Origin: Pseudomonadota bacterium | Lineage (GTDB): Bacteria; Myxococcota_A; Polyangia; Fen-1088 | Length of the DNA stretch: 8,301 nucleotides | Assembly (NCBI GenBank): GCA_017881285.1 | Contig: JADGRD010000126.1 | Span: 1-8,301 of the forward strand | Direction: 5' to 3' | In this document: positions 7,622 to 8,301 of the stretch, one piece after another | Position numbering within the stretch: position 1 is the stretch's first letter | Layout: the number at the start of each line of letters is the position of its first letter | The notes under the pieces: model-generated | Seen by the model: only the letters and a program-made list of their open reading frames with translations | The model's database searches: none | Told to the model about the DNA's origin: nothing | Position numbers and translations under genes: made by a program

Positions 7622-7779
7622 GCTTCGGCCGCGGTCCGCACGCGCTCGCAGCGATCCGGCCAGGGTTGGCCAGGGTCATTTTCCACAGGGGCAGTGCTAG
7701 GACTGTTGTTGTGATCGACGCGGTTTGCAGGTGGCTTGTTGACCTCGTTGATGGAATAAAACGCTTCTACTGCTGTCAT
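7501..7779 (-). CDS. Small unidentified protein or gene remnant, convergent with the protease gene
   Basis: On the minus strand an ATG at 7779 opens a 92-codon frame. It is preceded by AGGAGGGTGA (7792-7783), among the best Shine-Dalgarno matches in the window, at standard spacing. The N-terminus reads like a real protein (NEVNKPPANRVDHNNS) and its codons are less GC-biased than the large genes. From memory it resembles small bacterial proteins that continue with YHNNSxCPPGRDIP and a later GYRLCxxC. Here that continuation is absent: after HNNS the frame goes through unrelated sequence and then runs antisense through the last 121 bases of the protease gene. A one-base shift just after HNNS also fails to restore it cleanly. 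I infer a truncated or frameshifted remnant with an intact start. It could also be a live small gene, or chance. Confidence 0.35.
   Translation of the reverse strand: MTAVEAFYSINEVNKPPANRVDHNNSPSTAPVENDPGQPWPDRCERVRTAAEAYGAGAKASGGAPDTATAYQPGCGSGTISMLPSMSAILVR
7658..7676 (+). repeat. Nine-base direct repeat GGCCAGGGT
   Basis: GGCCAGGGT occurs at 7658-7666 and again, exactly, at 7668-7676 with a single T between. It lies 37 bases after the protease stop codon. It may be a replication-slippage product; no function is apparent. Confidence 0.4.
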
Positions 7780-7782
7780 GGG

Positions 7783-7792
7783 TCACCCTCCT
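7783..7792 (-). promoter_or_regulatory. Strong Shine-Dalgarno of the minus-strand frame
   Basis: Read on the minus strand, AGGAGGGTGA precedes the ATG (7779) with CCC between them, so the AGGAGG core is seven bases from the start codon. This is the main evidence that the minus-strand frame is or was translated. Confidence 0.5.
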
Positions 7793-7940
7793 ATCGAAAC
7801 TTGGGAACTCTGAGGTGCTGCCCATGAGGGAAGGTGAACGTCATATCACAGATTTCGCCCAGACCACTCACTGTTCGGAGTTCGTAACAAGATCAAAAGT
7901 AGTAACTAGACAAGAGAGAAATCAGTGGAATGCTATGGGC

Positions 7941-7946
7941 AAGGAG
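7941..7946 (+). promoter_or_regulatory. Ribosome binding site deciding the ATG 7955 start
   Basis: AAGGAG lies eight bases before ATG 7955. The in-frame GTG at 7925 would place this site inside the coding region and has no comparable site before it, so ATG 7955 is chosen. Confidence 0.65.
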
Positions 7947-7954
7947 CAGAAGTC

Positions 7955-8209
7955 ATGGAGTCGAAGTCTGGTAATGATCCGGAAGCCTACGTTCTTCCCC
8001 GCATCAGAAAGCTAACCGCAGAGGAGGTAAGAAAGTTCCACGGCGCGCCGCTGGCGGCCTGGTTGGCGACGGTCGCGCTGGTGCTGATCGTGATCGGCGT
8101 GGCGCTCTCGCTGGCCGCATGGCGGGATCACAAGAAAAAGACTGAAGTCGTCGGGGCACAGATCACGGCGTTAAGTACGCTCGGGAATGTGCTGGAACCA
8201 GATTCCTGA
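7955..8209 (+). CDS. Small single-pass membrane protein, function unknown
   Basis: This 84-residue protein has a charged, basic N-terminal part (residues 1-32, with RIRKLTAEEVRKF). A clear transmembrane helix follows at about 33-56 (starting LAAWLATVALVLIVIG), then a basic RDHKKK stretch and a short tail. There is no cleavable signal peptide, and both ends carry positive charge, so orientation is uncertain. The helix-coding part is GC-rich again (around 75% at 8041-8100), unlike the leader before it. The next start codon is only seven bases after its stop, which suggests translational coupling with that gene. I do not recognise a family. It could be a small accessory subunit of whatever the next gene encodes. 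Confidence 0.72.
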   Translation: MESKSGNDPEAYVLPRIRKLTAEEVRKFHGAPLAAWLATVALVLIVIGVALSLAAWRDHKKKTEVVGAQITALSTLGNVLEPDS

Positions 8210-8216
8210 AATCAGC

Positions 8217-8301
8217 ATGACCCAAGGGACAAATTACTATCACAATTTCCCTGCCGGGGCGCAGGACGCTCGTGCCATTCTCGGGAAGGCGAACGAGATT
8301 C
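8217..8301 (+). CDS. Start of an unidentified gene (truncated by the window's end)
   Basis: ATG 8217 opens a frame that continues without a stop to the window edge: 28 codons reading MTQGTNYYHNFPAGAQDARA and then ILGKANEI. It begins seven bases after the stop of the small membrane protein, so the two are probably co-transcribed. No strong Shine-Dalgarno precedes it, consistent with coupling to upstream translation. Too little is visible to name it; a chance open frame of this length is quite possible in GC-rich DNA. Confidence 0.5.
   Translation, partial: MTQGTNYYHNFPAGAQDARAILGKANEI

Larger units (their letters stand above)
7622..7954. other. Low-GC intergenic stretch between protease and small membrane protein
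   Basis: On the plus strand I see no convincing gene in these 333 bases. The first 60 bases remain GC-rich. Bases 7741-7980 are about 48% GC by hand count, and 7861-7920 only about 40%, against roughly 70% or more in the flanking genes. The stretch holds the head of the minus-strand frame and the leader of the plus-strand membrane protein gene, so it may be a divergent promoter region. GTAAC occurs twice, 13 bases apart, at about 7882-7904, but no clear -35/-10 pair was found. No intrinsic terminator with a U-run follows the protease stop codon. Confidence 0.5.

Noticed and set aside
7679..7687. A DnaA-box-like TTTTCCACA
   Set aside because: It is a single copy matching only the relaxed consensus, with no cluster and no replication genes nearby; chance is the simplest explanation.
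7833..7850. A GTGA-N8-TCAC palindrome resembling a CRP-type site
   Set aside because: The spacing is eight rather than the required six, and the half-sites are only four bases each.
7824..8015. A 63-codon plus-strand frame with a GAGGTG site six bases before ATG 7824
   Set aside because: Its codons are not GC-biased, its composition is not protein-like, and it overlaps the better-supported membrane protein starting at 7955 in another frame. It is more likely leader sequence, though a leader peptide cannot be excluded.

Overview
The window is high-GC bacterial DNA that looks like a myxobacterium (phylum Myxococcota, perhaps the Sorangium/Polyangium side). The basis is GC-biased third codon positions, lipoproteins with long Gly/Ser-rich linkers, a fibro-slime domain protein, and a cysteine-rich 'CxxG..xCG..C..NCGxCG..C' module followed by a metzincin protease. 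This placement is inference from style; no rRNA or other marker is present.

Layout. Bases 2-3970 (+) are the 3' portion of a very large TPR-repeat protein whose start lies upstream. Its C-terminus looks like an M48 peptidase domain that has lost its zinc ligands. A 219-bp gap follows, with a weak stem-loop and a weak promoter candidate. Bases 4190-5335 (+) encode a lipoprotein with a Gly/Ser linker and a fibro-slime domain. Bases 5525-7621 (+) encode a second lipoprotein with a 12-residue-periodic Gly/Ser linker, a short Cys-rich module and a zinc metalloprotease domain (HEIGHNHGREH plus a Met-turn). The gap between these two genes holds an imperfect direct duplication of the protease gene's own 5' region, reaching the first six codons; the upstream copy has lost its ATG.

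Beyond 7621 the composition changes. The stretch around 7741-7980 is about 48% GC by hand count, far below its surroundings. It holds the head of a small minus-strand reading frame with an excellent Shine-Dalgarno (ATG at 7779, running tail-to-tail into the protease gene). It also holds the leader of a small plus-strand membrane protein (7955-8209) and then the start of an unidentified gene (8217 to the edge).

How the genes may work together: the two neighbouring lipoproteins, one adhesin-like and one a protease, share architecture and orientation and probably act at the cell surface or in extracellular matrix. The TPR protein has no obvious link to them. I see no RNA genes, insertion sequence, CRISPR array or complete novel system. 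The best leads are the degenerate peptidase fold, the duplicated 5' region and the minus-strand frame.
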